Shown: one piece after another, positions 1 through 15,800 of the stretch
Layout: the number at the start of each line of letters is the position of its first letter
Numbering within the stretch: position 1 is the stretch's first letter
Assembly (NCBI RefSeq): GCF_032118995.1
Contig: NC_092653.1
Location: 20,417,202 to 20,481,201, forward strand
Source: Asterias amurensis
Lineage: Eukaryota > Echinodermata > Asteroidea > Forcipulatida > Asteriidae
Length of the DNA: 64,000 nucleotides
Reading direction: 5' to 3'
The notes under the pieces: model-generated
Seen by the model: only the letters and a program-made list of their open reading frames with translations
Told to the model about the DNA's origin: nothing
Database searches by the model: none
Translations under genes and position numbers: made by a program

Positions 1-3000
1 GACTCAACCAACAGCTTCAGAACACCCATATTCGTTAGTGCAGAATTAATCTCAGCTCAATCTGAGTAAATAAACAATTATTCATCTCAGATCTCGCTTA
101 GATTCAACCAGTAGCTTCAGAACGCCCATGTTTCTTGGTACAGAATTAATCTCAGCTCAATCTGAGTAAATTTAAAATTATTCATCTCAGATCTCGCTTA
201 GATTTAACCACTAGCTTCGGAACACCCATGTTTCTTGGTACAGAATTAATCTAAGCTCAATCTGAGCAATTTGAAAAAAATAAATGTCTCAGATCTTGCT
301 TAGACTCAACCAACAGCTTCAGAACACCCATATTCTTTAGTGCAGAATTAATCTCAGCTCAATCTGAGCAAATTTAAAATTATTCATCTCAGATCTTGCT
401 TATATTCAACCAGTAACTTCAGAAAGCCCATGTTTCTTGGTGCAGATTTCATCTCAGCTCAATCTGAGCAATTTAAAAAAAAATTAATGTCTCAGATCTC
501 GCTTAGATTCAACCAGTAGCTTCAGAACGCCCATGTTTCTTGGTACAGAATTAATCTCAGCTCAATCTGAGTAAATAAAAAATTATTCATCTCAGATCTC
601 GCTTAGATTTAACCAGTAGCTTCGGAACACCCGTGTTTCTTGGTACAGAATTAATCTCAGCTCAATCTGAGTAAATTTAAAATTATTCATCTCAGATCTT
701 GCTTAGACTCAACCAACAGCTTCAGAACACCCATATTCGTTAGTGCAGAATTAATCTCAGCTCAATCTGAGTAAATTTAAAATTATTCATCTCAGATCTC
801 GCTTAGATTCAACCAGTAGCTTCATTACGCCCATGTTTCTTGGTACAGAATTAATCTCAGCTCAATCTGAGTAAATTTAAAATTATTCATCTCAGATCTT
901 GCTTAGACTCAACCAACAGCTTCAGAACACCCATATTCGTTAGTGCAGAATTAATCTCAGCTCAATCTGAGTAAATTTAAAATTATTCATCTCAGATCTT
1001 GCTTAGACTCAACCAGTAGCTTCAGAAGACCCATATTCGTTAGTGCAAAATTAATCTCAGCTCAATCTGAGTAAATAAAAAATTATTCATCTCAGATCTT
1101 GCTTAGACTCAACCAACAGCTTCAGAACACCCATATTCGTCAGTGCAGAATTAATCACAGCTCAATCTGAGTAAATTTAAAATTATTCATCTCAGATCTC
1201 GCTTAGATTCAACCAGTAGCTTCAGAACGCCCATGTTTCTTGGTACAGAATTAATCTCAGCTCAATCTGAGTAAATTTAAAATTATTCATCTCAGATCTC
1301 GCTTAGATTTAACCAGTAGCTTCGGAACACCCATGTTTCTTGGTTCAGAATTAATCTCAGCTCAATCTGAGTAAATAAAAAATTATTCTTCTCAGATCTC
1401 GCTTAGATTCAACCAGTAGCTTCGGAACGCCCATGTTTCTTGGTACAGAATTAATCTCAGCTCAATCTGAGCAAATTTAAAATTATTCATCTCAGATCTT
1501 GCTTATATTCAACCAGTAACTTCAGAAAGCCCATGTTTCTTGGTGCAGATTTCATCTCAGCTCAATCTGAGCAATTTAAAAAAAAATTAATGTCTCAGAT
1601 CTTGCTTAGATTCAACCAGTAGCTTCAGAACGCCCATGTTTCTTGGTACAGAATTAATCTCAGCTCAATCTGAGTAAATTTAAAATTATTCATCTCAGAT
1701 CTCGCTTAGATTTAACCAGTAGCTTCGGAACACCCATGTTTCTTGGTTCAGAATTAATCTCAGCTCAATCTGAGTAAATAAAAAATTATTCTTCTCAGAT
1801 CTCGCTTAGATTCAACCAGTAGCTTCGGAACGCCCATGTTTCTTGGTACAGAATTAATCTCAGCTCAATCTGAGCAAATTTAAAATTATTCATCTCAGAT
1901 CTTGCTTATATTCAACCAGTAACTTCAGAAAGCCCATGTTTCTTGGTGCAGATTTCATCTCAGCTCAATCTGAGCAATTTAAAAAAAAAATAATGTCTCA
2001 GATCTTGCTTAGATTCAACCAGTAGCTTCAGAACGCCCATGTTTCTTGGTACAGAATTAATCTCAGCTCAATCTGAGTAAATTTAAAATTATTCATCTCA
2101 GATCTCGCTTAGATTCAACCAGTAGCTTCAGAACGTCCATGTTCCTTGGTACAGAATTAATCTCAGCTCAATCTGAGTAAATTTAAAATTATTCATCTCA
2201 GATCTCGCTTAGATTTAACCAGTAGCTTCGGAACACCCATGTTTCTTGGTACAGAATTAATCTCAGCTCAATCTGAGTAAATTTAAAATTATTCATCTCA
2301 GATCTCGCTTAGATTCAACCAGTAGCTTCAGAACGCCCATGTTTCTTGGTACAGAATTAATCTCAGCTCAATCTGAGTAAATTTAAAATTATTCATCTCA
2401 GATCTCGCTTAGATTTAACCACTAGCTTCGGAACACCCATGTTTCTTGGTACAGAATTAATCTAAGCTCAATCTGAGCAATTTGAAAAAAATAAATGTCT
2501 CAGATCTTGCTTAGACTCAACCAACAGCTTCAGAACACCCATATTCTTTAGTGCAGAATTAATCTCAGCTCAATCTGAGCAAATTTAAAATTATTCATCT
2601 CAGATCTTGCTTATATTCAACCAGTAACTTCAGAAAGCCCATGTTTCTTGGTGCAGATTTCATCTCAGCTCAATCTGAGCAATTTAAAAAAAAATTAATG
2701 TCTCAGATCTCGCTTAGATTCAACCAGTAGCTTCAGAACGCCCATGTTTCTTGGTACAGAATTAATCTCAGCTCAATCTGAGTAAATAAAAAATTATTCA
2801 TCTCAGATCTCGCTTAGATTTAACCAGTAGCTTCGGAACACCCATGTTTCTTGGTACAGAATTAATCTAAGCTCAATCTGAGCAATTTGAAAAAAATAAA
2901 TGTCTCAGATCTTGCTTAGACTCAACCAACAGCTTCAGAACACCCATATTCTTTAGTGCAGAATTAATCTCAGCTCAATCTGAGCAAATTTAAAATTATT

Positions 3001-6000
3001 CATCTCAGATCTTGCTTATATTCAACCAGTAACTTCAGAAAGCCCATGTTTCTTGGTGCAGATTTCATCTCAGCTCAATCTGAGCAATTTAAAAAAAAAT
3101 TAATGTCTCAGATCTCGCTTAGATTCAACCAGTAGCTTCAGAACGCCCATGTTTCTTGGTACAGAATTAATCTCAGCTCAATCTGAGTAAATAAAAAATT
3201 ATTCATCTCAGATCTCGCTTAGATTTAACCAGTAGCTTCGGAACACCCATGTTTCTTGGTACAGAATTAATCTCAGCTCAATCTGAGTAAATTTAAAATT
3301 ATTCATCTCAGATCTCGCTTAGATTCAACCAGTAGCTTCAGAACGTCCATGTTCCTTGGTACAGAATTAATCTCAGCTCAATCTGAGTAAATTTAAAATT
3401 ATTCATCTCAGATCTCGCTTAGATTCAACCAGTAGCTTCGGAACACCCATGTTTCTTGGTACAGAATTAATCTCAGCTCAATCTGAGCAATTTGAAAAAA
3501 ATTAATGTCTCAGATCTTGCTTAGACTCAACCAACAGCTTCAGAACACCCATATTCTTTAGTGCAGAATTAATCTCAGCTCAATCTGAGTAAATTTAAAA
3601 ATATTCATCTCAGATCTCGCTTAGATTTAACCAGTAGCTTCGGAACACCCATGTTTCTTGGTACAGAATTAATCTCAGCTCAATCTGAGTAAATAAAAAA
3701 TTATTCTTCTCAGATCTCGCTTAGATTCAACCAGTAGCTTCAGAACGCCGATGTTCCTTGGTACAGAATTAATCTCAGCTCAATCTGAGTAAATTTAAAA
3801 TTATTCATCTCAGATCTCGCTTAGATTTAACCAGTAGCTTCGGAACACCCATGTTTCTTGGTTCAGAATTAATCTCAGCTCAATCTGAGTAAATAAAAAA
3901 TTATTCTTCTCAGATCTCGCTTAGATTCAACCAGTAACTTCAGAACGCCCATTTTTCTTGGAACAGAATTAATCTCGGCTCAATCTGAGCAAATTTAAAA
4001 TTATTCAACCAGTAACTTCAGAAAGCCCATGTTTCTTGGTGCAGATTTCATCTCAGCTCAATCTGAGCAATTTTAAAAAAAATTAATGTCTCATATCTCG
4101 CTTAGATTCAACCAGTAGCTTCAGAACGCCCATGTTTCTTGGTACAGAATTAATCTCAGCTCAATCTGAGTAAATTTAAAATTATTCATCTCAGATCTTG
4201 CTTAGACTCAACCAACAGCTTCAGAACACCCATATTCTTTAGTGAAGAATTAATCTCAGCTCAATCTGAGTAAATTTAAAATTATTCATCTCAGATCTTG
4301 TTTAGACTCAACCAGTAGCTTCAGAAGACCCATATTCGTTAGTGCAGAATTAATCTCAGCTCAATCTGAGTAAATAAAAAATTATTCATCTCAGATCTTG
4401 CTTAGACTCAACCAACAGCTTCAGAACACCCATATTCGTCAGTGCAGAATTAATCTCAGCTCAATATGAGTAAATTTAAAATTATTCATCTCAGATCTCG
4501 CTTAGATTCAACCAGTAGCTTCGGAACACCCATGTTTCTTGGTACAGAATTAATCTCAGCTCAATCTGAGTAAATAAAAAATTATTCATCTCAGATCTCG
4601 CTTAGATTTAACCAGTAGCTTCGGAACACCCATGTTTCTTGGTACAGAATTAATCTCAGCTCAATCTGAGTAAATTTAAAATTATTCATCTCAGATTTCG
4701 CTTAGATTTAACCAGTAGCTTCGGAACACCCATGTTTCTTGGTACAGAATTAATCTCAGCTCAATCTGAGTAAATAAAAAATTATTCATCTCAGATCTTG
4801 CTTAGACTCAACCAACAGCTTCAGAACACCCATATTCGTTAGTGCAGAATTAATCTCAGCTCAATCTGAGTAAATAAACAATTATTCATCTCAGATCTCG
4901 CTTAGATTCAACCAGTAGCTTCAGAACGCCCATGTTTCTTGGTACAGAATTAATCTCAGCTCAATCTGAGTAAATTTAAAATTATTCATCTCAGATCTCG
5001 CTTAGATTTAACCACTAGCTTCGGAACACCCATGTTTCTTGGTACAGAATTAATCTAAGCTCAATCTGAGCAATTTGAAAAAAATAAATGTCTCAGATCT
5101 TGCTTAGACTCAACCAACAGCTTCAGAACACCCATATTCTTTAGTGCAGAATTAATCTCAGCTCAATCTGAGCAAATTTAAAATTATTCATCTCAGATCT
5201 TGCTTATATTCAACCAGTAACTTCAGAAAGCCCATGTTTCTTGGTGCAGATTTCATCTCAGCTCAATCTGAGCAATTTAAAAAAAAATTAATGTCTCAGA
5301 TCTCGCTTAGATTCAACCAGTAGCTTCAGAACGCCCATGTTTCTTGGTACAGAATTAATCTCAGCTCAATCTGAGTAAATAAAAAATTATTCATCTCAGA
5401 TCTCGCTTAGATTTAACCAGTAGCTTCGGAACACCCATGTTTCTTGGTACAGAATTAATCTCAGCTCAATCTGAGTAAATTTAAAATTATTCATCTCAGA
5501 TCTTGCTTAGACTCAACCAACAGCTTCAGAACACCCATATTCGTTAGTGCAGAATTAATCTCAGCTCAATCTGAGTAAATTTAAAATTATTCATCTCAGA
5601 TCTCGCTTAGATTCAACCAGTAGCTTCATTACGCCCATGTTTCTTGGTACAGAATTAATCTCAGCTCAATCTGAGTAAATTTAAAATTATTCATCTCAGA
5701 TCTTGCTTAGACTCAACCAACAGCTTCAGAACACCCATATTCGTTAGTGCAGAATTAATCTCAGCTCAATCTGAGTAAATTTAAAATTATTCATCTCAGA
5801 TCTTGCTTAGACTCAACCAGTAGCTTCAGAAGACCCATATTCGTTAGTGCAAAATTAATCTCAGCTCAATCTGAGTAAATAAAAAATTATTCATCTCAGA
5901 TCTTGCTTAGACTCAACCAACAGCTTCAGAACACCCATATTCGTCAGTGCAGAATTAATCACAGCTCAATCTGAGTAAATTTAAAATTATTCATCTCAGA

Positions 6001-9000
6001 TCTCGCTTAGATTCAACCAGTAGCTTCAGAACGCCCATGTTTCTTGGTACAGAATTAATCTCAGCTCAATCTGAGTAAATTTAAAATTATTCATCTCAGA
6101 TCTCGCTTAGATTTAACCAGTAGCTTCGGAACACCCATGTTTCTTGGTTCAGAATTAATCTCAGCTCAATCTGAGTAAATAAAAAATTATTCTTCTCAGA
6201 TCTCGCTTAGATTCAACCAGTAGCTTCGGAACGCCCATGTTTCTTGGTACAGAATTAATCTCAGCTCAATCTGAGCAAATTTAAAATTATTCATCTCAGA
6301 TCTTGCTTATATTCAACCAGTAACTTCAGAAAGCCCATGTTTCTTGGTGCAGATTTCATCTCAGCTCAATCTGAGCAATTTAAAAAAAAATTAATGTCTC
6401 AGATCTTGCTTAGATTCAACCAGTAGCTTCAGAACGCCCATGTTTCTTGGTACAGAATTAATCTCAGCTCAATCTGAGTAAATTTAAAATTATTCATCTC
6501 AGATCTCGCTTAGATTCAACCAGTAGCTTCAGAACGTCCATGTTCCTTGGTACAGAATTAATCTCAGCTCAATCTGAGTAAATTTAAAATTATTCATCTC
6601 AGATCTCGCTTAGATTTAACCAGTAGCTTCGGAACACCCATGTTTCTTGGTACAGAATTAATCTCAGCTCAATCTGAGTAAATTTAAAATTATTCATCTC
6701 AGATCTCGCTTAGATTCAACCAGTAGCTTCAGAACGCCCATGTTTCTTGGTACAGAATTAATCTCAGCTCAATCTGAGTAAATTTAAAATTATTCATCTC
6801 AGATCTCGCTTAGATTTAACCACTAGCTTCGGAACACCCATGTTTCTTGGTACAGAATTAATCTAAGCTCAATCTGAGCAATTTGAAAAAAATAAATGTC
6901 TCAGATCTTGCTTAGACTCAACCAACAGCTTCAGAACACCCATATTCTTTAGTGCAGAATTAATCTCAGCTCAATCTGAGCAAATTTAAAATTATTCATC
7001 TCAGATCTTGCTTATATTCAACCAGTAACTTCAGAAAGCCCATGTTTCTTGGTGCAGATTTCATCTCAGCTCAATCTGAGCAATTTAAAAAAAAATTAAT
7101 GTCTCAGATCTCGCTTAGATTCAACCAGTAGCTTCAGAACGCCCATGTTTCTTGGTACAGAATTAATCTCAGCTCAATCTGAGTAAATAAAAAATTATTC
7201 ATCTCAGATCTCGCTTAGATTTAACCAGTAGCTTCGGAACACCCATGTTTCTTGGTACAGAATTAATCTAAGCTCAATCTGAGCAATTTGAAAAAAATAA
7301 ATGTCTCAGATCTTGCTTAGACTCAACCAACAGCTTCAGAACACCCATATTCTTTAGTGCAGAATTAATCTCAGCTCAATCTGAGCAAATTTAAAATTAT
7401 TCATCTCAGATCTTGCTTATATTCAACCAGTAACTTCAGAAAGCCCATGTTTCTTGGTGCAGATTTCATCTCAGCTCAATCTGAGCAATTTAAAAAAAAA
7501 TTAATGTCTCAGATCTCGCTTAGATTCAACCAGTAGCTTCAGAACGCCCATGTTTCTTGGTACAGAATTAATCTCAGCTCAATCTGAGTAAATAAAAAAT
7601 TATTCATCTCAGATCTCGCTTAGATTTAACCAGTAGCTTCGGAACACCCATGTTTCTTGGTACAGAATTAATCTCAGCTCAATCTGAGTAAATTTAAAAT
7701 TATTCATCTCAGATCTCGCTTAGATTCAACCAGTAGCTTCAGAACGCCCATGTTTCTTGGTACAGAATTAATCTCAGCTCAATCTGAGTAAATTTAAAAA
7801 TATTCATCTCAGATCTCGCTTAGATTTAACCAGTAGCTTCGGAACACCCATGTTTCTTGGTACAGAATTAATCTCAGCTCAATCTGAGTAAATAAAAAAT
7901 TATTCTTCTCAGATCTCGCTTAGATTCAACCAGTAGCTTCAGAACGCCGATGTTCCTTGGTACAGAATTAATCTCAGCTCAATCTGAGTAAATTTAAAAT
8001 TATTCATCTCAGATCTTGCTTAGATTTAACCAGTAGCTTCGGAACACCCATGTTTCTTGGTTCAGAATTAATCTCAGCTCAATCTGAGTAAATAAAAAAT
8101 TATTCTTCTCAGATCTCGCTTAGATTCAACCAGTAGCTTCAGAACGCCGATGTTCCTTGGTACAGAATTAATCTCAGCTCAATCTGAGTAAATTTAAAAT
8201 TATTCATCTCAGATCTTGCTTAGATTTAACCAGTAGCTTCGGAACACCCATGTTTCTTGGTACAGAATTAATCTCGGCTCAATCTGAGCAAATTTAAAAT
8301 TATTCAACCAGTAACTTCAGAAAGCCCATGTTTCTTGGTGCAGATTTCATCTCAGCTCAATCTGAGCAATTTAAAAAAAAATTAATGTCTCATATCTCGC
8401 TTAGATTCAACCAGTAGCTTCAGAACGCCCATGTTTCTTGGTACAGAATTAATCTCAGCTCAATCTGAGTAAATTTAAAATTATTCATCTCAGATCTTGC
8501 TTAGACTCAACCAACAGCTTCAGAACACCCATATTCTTTAGTGAAGAATTAATCTCAGCTCAATCTGAGTAAATTTAAAATTATTCATCTCAGATCTTGT
8601 TTAGACTCAACCAGTAGCTTCAGAAGACCCATATTCGTTAGTGCAGAATTAATCTCAGCTCAATCTGAGTAAATTTAAAATTATTCATCTCAGATCTCGC
8701 TTAGATTTAACCACTAGCTTCGGAACACCCATGTTTCTTGGTACAGAATTAATCTAAGCTCAATCTGAGCAATTTGAAAAAAATAAATGTCTCAGATCTT
8801 GCTTAGACTCAACCAACAGCTTCAGAACACCCATATTCTTTAGTGCAGAATTAATCTCAGCTCAATCTGAGCAAATTTAAAATTATTCATCTCAGATCTT
8901 GCTTAGATTTAACCAGTAGCTTCGGAACACCCATGTTTCTTGGTTCAGAATTAATCTCAGCTCAATCTGAGTAAATAAAAAATTATTCTTCTCAGATCTC

Positions 9001-12000
9001 GCTTAGATTCAACCAGTAGCTTCAGAACGCCGATGTTCCTTGGTACAGAATTAATCTCAGCTCAATCTGAGTAAATAAAAAATTATTCATCTCAGATCTC
9101 GCTTAGATTTAACCAGTAACTTCAGAACGCCCATGTTTCTTGGTGCAGAATTCATCTCAGCTCAATCTGAGAAATTTGAAAAAAATTAATGTCTCAGATC
9201 TCGCTTAGATTCAACCAGTAGCTTCGGAACACCCATGTTTCTTGGTACAGAATTAATCTCAGCTCAATCTGAGTAAATTTAAAATTATTCATCTCAGATC
9301 TCGCTTAGATTCAACCAGTAGCTTCGGAACACCCCATGTTTCTTGGTACAGAACTAATCTCAGCTCAATCTGAGTAAATTTAAAATTATTCATCTCAGAT
9401 CTTGCTTAGACTCAACCAACAGCTTCAGAATACCCATATTCTTTAGTGCAGAATTAATCTCAGCTCAATCTGAGTAAATTTAAAATTATTCATCTCAGAT
9501 CTCGCTAAGATTTAACCAGTAGCTTCGGAACACCCATGTTTCTTGGTACAGAATTAATCTCAGCTCAATCTGAGCAATTTGAAAAAAATAAATGTCTCAG
9601 ATCTTGCTTAGACTCAACCAACAGCTTCAGAACACCCATATTCTTTAGTGCAGAATTAATCTCAGCTCAATCTGAGTAAATTTAAAAATATTCATCTCAG
9701 ATCTCGCTTAGATTTAACCAGTAGCTTCGGAACACCCATGTTTCTTGGTACAGAATTAATCTCAGCTCAATCTGAGTAAATAAAAAATTATTCTTCTCAG
9801 ATCTCGCTTAGATTCAACCAGTAGCTTCAGAACGCCGATGTTCCTTGGTACAGAATTAATCTCAGCTCAATCTGAGTAAATTTAAAATTATTCATCTCAG
9901 ATCTCGCTTAGATTTAACCAGTAGCTTCGGAACACCCATGTTTCTTGGTTCAGAATTAATCTCAGCTCAATCTGAGTAAATAAAAAATTATTCTTCTCAG
10001 ATCTCGCTTAGATTCAACCAGTAACTTCAGAACGCCCATTTTTCTTGGAACAGAATTAATCTCGGCTCAATCTGAGCAAATTTAAAATTATTCAACCAGT
10101 AACTTCAGAAAGCCCATGTTTCTTGGTGCAGATTTCATCTCAGCTCAATCTGAGCAATTTAAAAAAAAATTAATGTCTCATATCTCGCTTAGATTCAACC
10201 AGTAGCTTCAGAACGCCCATGTTTCTTGGTACAGAATTAATCTCAGCTCAATCTGAGTAAATTTAAAATTATTCATCTCAGATCTTGCTTAGACTCAACC
10301 AACAGCTTCAGAACACCCATATTCTTTAGTGAAGAATTAATCTCAGCTCAATCTGAGTAAATTTAAAATTATTCATCTCAGATCTTGTTTAGACTCAACC
10401 AGTAGCTTCAGAAGACCCATATTCGTTAGTGCAGAATTAATCTCAGCTCAATCTGAGTAAATAAAAAATTATTCATCTCAGATCTTGCTTAGACTCAACC
10501 AACAGCTTCAGAACACCCATATTCGTCAGTGCAGAATTAATCTCAGCTCAATATGAGTAAATTTAAAATTATTCATCTCAGATCTCGCTTAGATTCAACC
10601 AGTAGCTTCGGAACACCCATGTTTCTTGGTACAGAATTAATCTCAGCTCAATCTGAGTAAATAAAAAATTATTCATCTCAGATCTCGCTTAGATTTAACC
10701 AGTAGCTTCGGAACACCCATGTTTCTTGGTACAGAATTAATCTCAGCTCAATCTGAGTAAATAAAAAATTATTCATCTCAGATCTTGCTTAGACTCAACC
10801 AACAGCTTCAGAACACCCATATTCGTTAGTGCAGAATTAATCTCAGCTCAATCTGAGTAAATAAAAAATTATTCATCTCAGATCTCGCTTAGATTCAACC
10901 AGTAGCTTCAGAACGCCCATGTTTCTTGGTACAGAATTAATCTCAGCTCAATCTGAGTAAATTTAAAATTATTCATCTCAGATCTCGCTTAGATTTAACC
11001 ACTAGCTTCGGAACACCCATGTTTCTTGGTACAGAATTAATCTAAGCTCAATCTGAGCAATTTGAAAAAAATAAATGTCTCAGATCTTGCTTAGACTCAA
11101 CCAACAGCTTCAGAACACCCATATTCTTTAGTGCAGAATTAATCTCAGCTCAATCTGAGCAAATTTAAAATTATTCATCTCAGATCTTGCTTATATTCAA
11201 CCAGTAACTTCAGAAAGCCCATGTTTCTTGGTGCAGATTTCATCTCAGCTCAATCTGAGCAATTTAAAAAAAAATTAATGTCTCAGATCTCGCTTAGATT
11301 CAACCAGTAGCTTCAGAACGCCCATGTTTCTTGGTACAGAATTAATCTCAGCTCAATCTGAGTAAATAAAAAATTATTCATCTCAGATCTCGCTTAGATT
11401 TAACCAGTAGCTTCGGAACACCCATGTTTCTTGGTACAGAATTAATCTCAGCTCAATCTGAGTAAATTTAAAATTATTCATCTCAGATCTTGCTTAGACT
11501 CAACCAACAGCTTCAGAACACCCATATTCGTTAGTGCAGAATTAATCTCAGCTCAATCTGAGTAAATTTAAAATTATTCATCTCAGATCTCGCTTAGATT
11601 CAACCAGTAGCTTCATTACGCCCATGTTTCTTGGTACAGAATTAATCTCAGCTCAATCTGAGTAAATTTAAAATTATTCATCTCAGATCTTGCTTAGACT
11701 CAACCAACAGCTTCAGAACACCCATATTCGTTAGTGCAGAATTAATCTCAGCTCAATCTGAGTAAATTTAAAATTATTCATCTCAGATCTTGCTTAGACT
11801 CAACCAGTAGCTTCAGAAGACCCATATTCGTTAGTGCAAAATTAATCTCAGCTCAATCTGAGTAAATAAAAAATTATTCATCTCAGATCTTGCTTAGACT
11901 CAACCAACAGCTTCAGAACACCCATATTCGTCAGTGCAGAATTAATCACAGCTCAATCTGAGTAAATTTAAAATTATTCATCTCAGATCTCGCTTAGATT

Positions 12001-12881
12001 CAACCAGTAGCTTCAGAACGCCCATGTTTCTTGGTACAGAATTAATCTCAGCTCAATCTGAGTAAATTTAAAATTATTCATCTCAGATCTCGCTTAGATT
12101 TAACCAGTAGCTTCGGAACACCCATGTTTCTTGGTTCAGAATTAATCTCAGCTCAATCTGAGTAAATAAAAAATTATTCTTCTCAGATCTCGCTTAGATT
12201 CAACCAGTAGCTTCGGAACGCCCATGTTTCTTGGTACAGAATTAATCTCAGCTCAATCTGAGCAAATTTAAAATTATTCATCTCAGATCTTGCTTATATT
12301 CAACCAGTAACTTCAGAAAGCCCATGTTTCTTGGTGCAGATTTCATCTCAGCTCAATCTGAGCAATTTAAAAAAAAATTAATGTCTCAGATCTTGCTTAG
12401 ATTCAACCAGTAGCTTCAGAACGCCCATGTTTCTTGGTACAGAATTAATCTCAGCTCAATCTGAGTAAATTTAAAATTATTCATCTCAGATCTCGCTTAG
12501 ATTTAACCAGTAGCTTCGGAACACCCATGTTTCTTGGTTCAGAATTAATCTCAGCTCAATCTGAGTAAATAAAAAAGTATTCTTCTCAGATCTCGCTTAG
12601 ATTCAACCAGTAGCTTCGGAACGCCCATGTTTCTTGGTACAGAATTAATCTCAGCTCAATCTGAGCAAATTTAAAATTATTCATCTCAGATCTTGCTTAT
12701 ATTCAACCAGTAACTTCAGAAAGCCCATGTTTCTTGGTGCAGATTTCATCTCAGCTCAATCTGAGCAATTTAAAGAAAAATTAATGTCTCAGATCTTGCT
12801 TAGATTCAACCAGTAGCTTCAGAACGCCCATGTTTCTTGGTACAGAATTAATCTCAGCTCAATCTGAGTAAATTTAAAATT

Positions 12882-15800
12882 ATTCATCTCAGATCTCGCT
12901 TAGATTCAACCAGTAGCTTCAGAACGCCCATGTTTCTTGGTACAGAATTAATCTCAGCTCAATCTGAGTAAATTTAAAATTATTCATCTCAGATCTCGCT
13001 TAGATTCAACCAGTAGCTTCGGAACGCCCATGTTTCTTGGTACAGAATTAATCTCAGCTCAATCTGAGTAAATTTAAAATTATTCATCTCAGATTTCGCT
13101 TAGACTCAACCAACAGCTTCAGAACACCCATATTCGTTAGTGCAGAATTAATCTCAGCTCAATCTGAGTAAATAAAAAATTATTCATCTCAGATCTCGCT
13201 TAGATTCAACCAGTAGCTTCAGAACGCCCATGTTTCTTGGTACAGAATTAATCTCAGCTCAATCTGAGTAAATTTAAAATTATTCATCTCAGATTTCGCT
13301 TAGATTTAACCAGTAGCTTCGGAACACCCATGTTTCTTGGTACAGAATTAATCTCAGCTCAATCTGAGTAAATTTAAAATTATTCATCTCAGATTTCGCT
13401 TAGATTTAACCAGTAGCTTCGGAACACCCATGTTTCTTGGTACAGAATTAATCTCAGCTCAATCTGAGTAAATAAAAAATTATTCATCTCAGATCTTGCT
13501 TAGACTCAACCAACAGCTTCAGAACACCCATATTCGTTAGTGCAGAATTAATCTCAGCTCAATCTGAGTAAATAAAAAATTATTCATCTCAGATCTCGCT
13601 TAGACTCAACCAACAGCTTCAGAACGCCCATTTTTCTTGGTACAGAATTAATCTCAGCTCAATCTGAGTAAATTTAAAATTATTCATCTCAGATCTCGCT
13701 TAGATTTAACCACTAGCTTCGGAACACCCATGTTTCTTGGTACAGAATTAATCTAAGCTCAATCTGAGCAATTTGAAAAAAATAAATGTCTCAGATCTTG
13801 CTTAGACTCAACCAACAGCTTCAGAACACCCATATTCTTTAGTTCAGAATTAATCTCAGCTCAATCTGAGCAAATTTAAAATTATTCATCTCAGATCTTG
13901 CTTATATTCAACCAGTAACTTCAGAAAGCCCATGTTTCTTGGTGCAGATTTCATCTCAGCTCAATCTGAGCAATTTAAAAAAAAATTAATGTCTCAGATC
14001 TCGCTTAGATTCAACCAGTAGCTTCAGAACGCCCATGTTTCTTGGTACAGAATTAATCTCAGCTCAATCTGAGTAAATAAAAAATTATTCATCTCAGATC
14101 TCGCTTAGATTTAACCTACTGGTTCGGAACACCCATGTTTCTTGGTACAGAATTAATCTCAGCTCAATCTGAGTAAATTTAAAATTATTCATCTCAGATC
14201 TTGCTTAGACTCAACCAACAGCTTCAGAACACCCATATTCGTTAGTGCAGAATTAATCTCAGCTCAATCTGAGTAAATTTAAAATTAGTCATCTCAGATC
14301 TCGCTTAGATTCAACCAGTAGCTTCATTACGCCCATGTTTCTTGGTACAGAATTAATCTCAGCTCAATCTGAGTAAATTTAAAATTATTCATCTCAGATC
14401 TTGCTTAGACTCAACCAACAGCTTCAGAACACCCATATTCGTTAGTGCAGAATTAATCTCAGCTCAATCTGAGTAAATTTAAAATTATTCATCTCAGATC
14501 TTGCTTAGACTCAACCAGTAGCTTCAGAAGACCCATATTCGTTAGTGCAAAATTAATCTCAGCTCAATCTGAGTAAATAAAAAATTATTCATCTCAGATC
14601 TTGCTTAGACTCAACCAACAGCTTCAGAACACCCATATTCGTCAGTGCAGAATTAATCACAGCTCAATCTGAGTAAATTTAAAATTATTCATCTCAGATC
14701 TCGCTTAGATTCAACCAGTAGCTTCAGAACGCCCATGTTTCTTGGTACAGAATTAATCTCAGCTCAATCTGAGTAAATTTAAAATTATTCATCTCAGATC
14801 TCGCTTAGATTTAACCAGTAGCTTCGGAACACCCATGTTTCTTGGTTCAGAATTAATCTCAGCTCAATCTGAGTAAATAAAAAATTATTCTTCTCAGATC
14901 TCGCTTAGATTCAACCAGTAGCTTCGGAACGCCCATGTTTCTTGGTACAGAATTAATCTCAGCTCAATCTGAGCAAATTTAAAATTATTCATCTCAGATC
15001 TTGCTTATATTCAACCAGTAACTTCAGAAAGCCCATGTTTCTTGGTGCAGATTTCATCTCAGCTCAATCTGAGCAATTTAAAAAAAAATTAATGTCTCAG
15101 ATCTTGCTTAGATTCAACCAGTAGCTTCAGAACGCCCATGTTTCTTGGTACAGAATTAATCTCAGCTCAATCTGAGTAAATTTAAAATTATTCATCTCAG
15201 ATCTCGCTTAGATTTAACCAGTAGCTTCGGAACACCCATGTTTCTTGGTTCAGAATTAATCTCAGCTCAATCTGAGTAAATAAAAAATTATTCTTCTCAG
15301 ATCTCGCTTAGATTCAACCAGTAGCTTCGGAACGCCCATGTTTCTTGGTACAGAATTAATCTCAGCTCAATCTGAGCAAATTTAAAATTATTCATCTCAG
15401 ATCTTGCTTATATTCAACCAGTAACTTCAGAAAGCCCATGTTTCTTGGTGCAGATTTCATCTCAGCTCAATCTGAGCAATTTAAAAAAAAATTAATGTCT
15501 CAGATCTTGCTTAGATTCAACCAGTAGCTTCAGAACGCCCATGTTTCTTGGTACAGAATTAATCTCAGCTCAATCTGAGTAAATTTAAAATTATTCATCT
15601 CAGATCTCGCTTAGATTCAACCAGTAGCTTCGGAACGCCCATGTTTCTTGGTACAGAATTAATCTCAGCTCAATCTGAGTAAATTTAAAATTATTCATCT
15701 CAGATTTCGCTTAGATTTAACCAGTAGCTTCGGAACACCCATGTTTCTTGGTACAGAATTAATCTCAGCTCAATCTGAGTAAATTTAAAATTATTCATCT